37,500 nucleotides of DNA from Neocallimastix lanati (nom. inval.) (lineage: Eukaryota; Neocallimastigomycota; Neocallimastigomycetes; Neocallimastigales; Neocallimastigaceae): the NCBI GenBank assembly GCA_016946835.1, contig JACVTC010000001.1:2332501-2370000 (forward strand), given 5' to 3'. The position numbers and the translations under genes were made by a program. The notes below the pieces were generated by a model. It had not been told where the DNA came from. It worked only from the letters and a program-made list of their open reading frames with translations, and made no database searches. Every line of letters starts with the position of its first letter. The stretch's first letter is position 1. Below, in pieces: positions 33,600-37,500 of the stretch.

Positions 33600-34837
33600 A
33601 TTCTTTTATCTAATGATATTATGGATGATAAATAAATGATTGGGTTCTTAAATAAAATTTATATATTGGTTGGTCATGATAACATAAAATAAAAAAAAGT
33701 TTTTTTTTTTTTTTTTTTTAAGGAATATATTTATAAATTTTGTGATAAAAAAAAAAAAAAACTAATTAAAAACTATCAAACTTAAAACTGTTAAAAAAAA
33801 TAAATAAACTCTTTTTTAAAAGTTTTTTTTTTTTTTGTTTTATTATTGAAAATGATTAGTAGAATTCAAATAAAAAAAAAAAAAAAAAAAAAGCTTTTTT
33901 ATAATTACTTTAAAAATGATTTAGTTTATTGGTGTTTTTTATATATATATTTATATATATGAATTTAAATGTATATTTAACAAAAAGATATTAATAATAA
34001 GTTTTTATTTATTTTCATTTTTATTTTCTTATTTTTCGTATTTTTTTTTTTTTAGAAAAAAGAACAAATTAAATGATTAAATATAATCCTTAATATTTCA
34101 ATTCCGATATATACAAATGAATTTTATAAATTTAAATATTAAATGGAAAAAAAAAAATACAAATAAATATCAATAATTTATACAAAGTATTATTACAATA
34201 AAATAATATTAAGAAAAATAATAGATAAAAATAAATAATAAAATAGAATAACTATAAACAAATTTCATGACATAAATATAAAATGGAAAGAATTAATAAA
34301 AAATATTATATCTATTATTATCAAGGAATATTTGAAAAAAAAAAGTTTTTTCTTTTTTCTTTTACTAAATAAAAAATATCTGATATTATCACTCTATTAA
34401 TAATGAAACTATTTTATTATTTTTTTTTTTATTATTTTTAATAAACATTTCATTTTATATTAAATTATCAATTTTTGTTTATTTATTTATTTATAAAGTT
34501 TTTTATCTAATAAATAATCCAAAATATTAATAAATAATATTTATATTAAATAATTTTCATTAATTTTTTACATTAAATTACTTTTGGTAAAGAACTAATC
34601 ATTGCTCAGGAAAGAAATATTTCGTTTATTTAATTTAATTTGCTTTAATATTAAATTGTTTAAATTATATATCTTATTTATCTATTTCCTTTTTTTTTTT
34701 TATTTATTTATTCTTATGACCTAAAAATGAAGAACCTGACTTTTTTTTTTTTTTTTTTTAAATATTTCTTATCCTTAATCCAATAAAATATATCTAATCT
34801 AAATTTCGAATAATTCCTCAAATAAAATTTAAAATAA

Positions 34838-34872
<35 letters not shown>

Positions 34873-35120
34873 TAGAAAAAAATGGAAAAGTATAATGAAT
34901 ATTTTAATAATGCAATTTAAAATTTATATTTATATAATAATTATTATAATATGATAATTAAATAATCAAACAAAATAAATATGAAAGTTCAGTATCCTCT
35001 TATTTTCAATAAGCCACCTTTCCCTTATCTAAAATTAATAATTCAATATGAAACTATAGTAACAAGTAAAGTTTTGCCCCATTTTAGGTAGTTTTTTGTT
35101 ATTTACTCTATTAAATAAAT

Positions 35121-35182
35121 AAATGAAATAAAATGAAATAAAATAAAATAAAATAAAATAAAATAAAATAAAATAAAATAAA
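35121..35182. repeat. TAAAA pentanucleotide microsatellite
   Basis: About 12 units, starting as TGAAATAAAA and becoming uniform TAAAA, ending before CCATCAAG. Its antisense gives a poly(Phe-Tyr-Ile-Leu) frame without meaning. Confidence 0.9.
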
Positions 35183-35765
35183 ACCATCAAGTAATTAAAA
35201 TTCCGACAATAGTTGGGAGGTTTAGGTAGTACAAATTTATTAAAAAAAAACAATCCATTTGTAATGATTTGTCAGCCAATTATTTATATATATATAAAAC
35301 ACTTAAATGAACCTAATATAAACTCATTTAAATACTTAATTACATAAAATATTATACTTATTTTATTGCTTTATAACATAATTTTATGGTAATTTTCAAT
35401 CAATTCTTTTCTACTCTTTTCTATTGTCTAATTATATGCTAATAATTAATTGATAAACATATACTAATATCACATGTTATAGTCATTTATATTCCATATC
35501 TTATCTGACTTAGCTCTAATTATTTTTTCCTTAAAACTATTTTACTAAAATGTTATATATAACATATAAATAATTACATATATAAAATTAATTGTAATAT
35601 ATATGTAATATATAAATATTAATATATTAATAATATATTTAGCATATATTAATTATTCATTTATTAATAATTAAATTTTAAAATAAAATGACATATAACA
35701 CATCTACATAATTTTCCTTTTATGTGTATTTACTAATAAAAAAATGGCTGATACTACTATAGAAT

Positions 35766-35907
35766 TATTAATTTATTTATTTATTATTTATTTATTATTT
35801 ATTATTTATCATATATTATTTATTTATTAATTATTAATTATTATTTATTATTCATTATTTATTATTTATTATTTATTATTTATTATTTATTTATTTATTT
35901 ATTTAAT
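35766..35907. repeat. TTTATTA microsatellite
   Basis: TTATTTATTATTTATTATTT pattern, the reverse-complement type of the tract at 32676-32899. Confidence 0.85.
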
Positions 35908-36169
35908 AAGAGTCAATCAATTTGACCAAATTAATAAAAATAAGTAAACTTTATTTTATTATAAATATATCTATGAATATTATTTTGAAGTATTAATATT
36001 ATAACTTTTTTTGGTTATATTTATTTTATCATTAAATTCAACAATAATCAAAAAAAATAAAATAAAATAAAAAATAAAAAATAATAAAATTAATTATTAA
36101 TAAAAATTAATTAAAATAAATAATATATCTCATTTTTATTATTATTATTTAGTATTGTATAAATAATAA

Positions 36170-36425
36170 TAAAATGATTAATAATAAATAATAAATAATA
36201 AATAATTAAATAATAAATAATAATAAATAATAATAATGAATAATAATAAAATAATTAATAATAAATAGTAAATAATTAGTAACAAATAATAAATAATAAT
36301 TGATAATAAAATAATTAATAATAATAAATAGTAAATAATTAGTAATAAATAATAAATAATAATTGATAATAAAATAATTAATAATTAAATAAGAATAATA
36401 ATAAATAATAATTTAATAATAGTAT
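36170..36425. repeat. AATAATAA tract with ~70-bp internal repeat
   Basis: AAT/AAATAA units. A longer unit containing AGTAAATAATTAGTAA and TAATTGATAATAAAATAATT occurs twice, near 36268 and 36330, so a microsatellite segment was itself duplicated. Confidence 0.8.
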
Positions 36426-36903
36426 AATAAAAAGAGATGTCACAAGTTTTAATTTGTGCTTTTTTTTTTTTTTTTTTTAGTAATATATTATTTACAATAA
36501 CAATTAATGAAAATAAGTTTTAAAAATAAAATGATAATTAATTAATATCTAATTATTATAATATTAATCAGAATAATATTTAAATCTAAATTAATTCAAA
36601 GAATCACTATTATTATCTATAATATTAACTTTTTTTTTAAAAAAAAAAAAAAAGTTTTTAAAATTATATATAGTTAAGAAGTTAAGAATATATCAGATCG
36701 TGTCATATTTATATTAATTTTTTATATTTAATTAATCTTAATCTTTTTAAAATCATTATATTATTCCTCTTATGTACAAATATTATAAAATAATAATAAT
36801 AATAATATTTAAAATTGCTTAATAATTCAATTCAATCATTTCAATCTTAATTCTGTCTTTATCTCATTTCTTACTCAAATGATTGATCCAAAATAAACTT
36901 TTT

Positions 36904-36946
<43 letters not shown>

Positions 36947-37500
36947 TAAATATAATTATCCTTATTAAAATAAATATTATTCATAATGAAAAATATATAT
37001 ATGCATTTTAAAGCTTATGTATCTGTTATAAATAAAAAAAGTAATTAGGTGTATTGACTTATTACAAAAAAATTATTTAAAATAAGAATAAAATAGTAAA
37101 TTCATTAGATTTTTTAAAACAAATTTTCAATAATAAAAGACCTATATTCTATTTAAAGAAGAATAATGCTTAGGATTATAATTAAATTATTAAATTTAAA
37201 TATATATAATTATATACAATATCAAAAACAAAATTAATTTTTATTCAAAAAATATTTAAATGTTTTTAGAACAATATTAATAATGATAATAAAATTATAA
37301 AAAGACTTTAATTATTTATTATATTAAATCAAATATATAAATAAATAAAAAAAAAATTAATTATGAATTAAAAAGGAAATTAATATTTTTTTTAAATTTT
37401 TTTTAATCTTTATAATAATTGACAAAATAAAAAAATTTTTTTTTATTTTTAAATTTTATTTTTATTTTTTTAAAAGTAGAATTGATTAATAAATCAAAGT

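Larger units (their letters stand above)
29652..37500. other. 7.8-kb gene desert downstream on plus, upstream of the zinc-finger gene
   Basis: No coding feature is supported. The first few hundred bases should contain the zinc-finger gene's promoter (minus strand). The rest is AT tracts, T/A homopolymers (33559-33598, 34843-34870, 36910-36943) and microsatellites. Two patches are slightly more complex. 31490-31740 includes a short frame MIKLKIDCLLFAIQLSIQI of no known family. 34975-35260 has TTTTGCCCCATTTTAGGTAG and GGGAGGTTTAGGTAGT words flanking a TAAAA microsatellite. Neither can be identified. Confidence 0.65.

Noticed and set aside
35035-35253. 72-codon minus frame (KFVLPKPPNYCRN)
   Set aside because: Mostly antisense of the TAAAA microsatellite with short flanks; no recognisable family and no splice or homology support.

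Overview
The window looks like nuclear DNA of an anaerobic gut fungus (Neocallimastigomycota). Three things point there. Non-coding DNA is almost only A and T, with A/T homopolymers of 20-45 bases and AAT/TAAA microsatellites. Genes carry many short GT-AG introns and asparagine runs. Clearly fungal genes (SEY1-type ER GTPase, Azf1-like zinc-finger factor) sit beside an intronless bacterial-type radical SAM gene. The assignment to phylum is inference; the eukaryotic, fungal nature is well supported.

Layout. 1-3.66 kb is a gene graveyard: a decayed Sel1-repeat gene on the minus strand, split by a 5'-truncated LINE retrotransposon remnant whose poly(A) tail is still visible, then an island of more complex sequence with a perfect 19-bp hairpin. 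3.66-8.96 kb is a gene desert with a 75-bp triple repeat and a TAAA microsatellite. 8.97-13.41 kb is a complete 13-exon SEY1/RHD3-like gene, 797 aa as spliced here. 14.16-15.44 kb is a second, plus-strand remnant of what appears to be the same LINE family, with the reverse transcriptase YADD motif. 15.86-16.76 kb is a roughly 500-bp-period duplication, followed by an SPL-type radical SAM gene at 16.84-17.73 kb.

From 18.9 to 24.4 kb lies a direct duplication of a two-gene block. Each block holds a lumazine-synthase homologue, then an Asn-rich gene, then a shared 3' flank. The upstream block is dead (stops, frameshifts). In the downstream block the lumazine-synthase ORF is open but has lost the residues expected in the active site. 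Its Asn-rich partner is open for about 350 codons and ends in a GRKI-x-basic tail like that of basket nucleoporins (Nup153/Nup1).

26.2-29.65 kb, minus strand, is one two-exon gene of about 1021 aa encoding an Asn-rich four-finger C2H2 protein resembling Azf1; the two long ORFs there are its exons. From 29.65 kb to the end no gene is supported.

The genes do not form a pathway. They are independent loci: ER membrane fusion (SEY1), a radical SAM enzyme of unknown substrate, a riboflavin-pathway paralogue, a possible nuclear pore protein and a transcription factor. The most unusual part is the duplicated lumazine-synthase/Asn-rich block. Exon borders were set by eye from splice consensus and reading frame.
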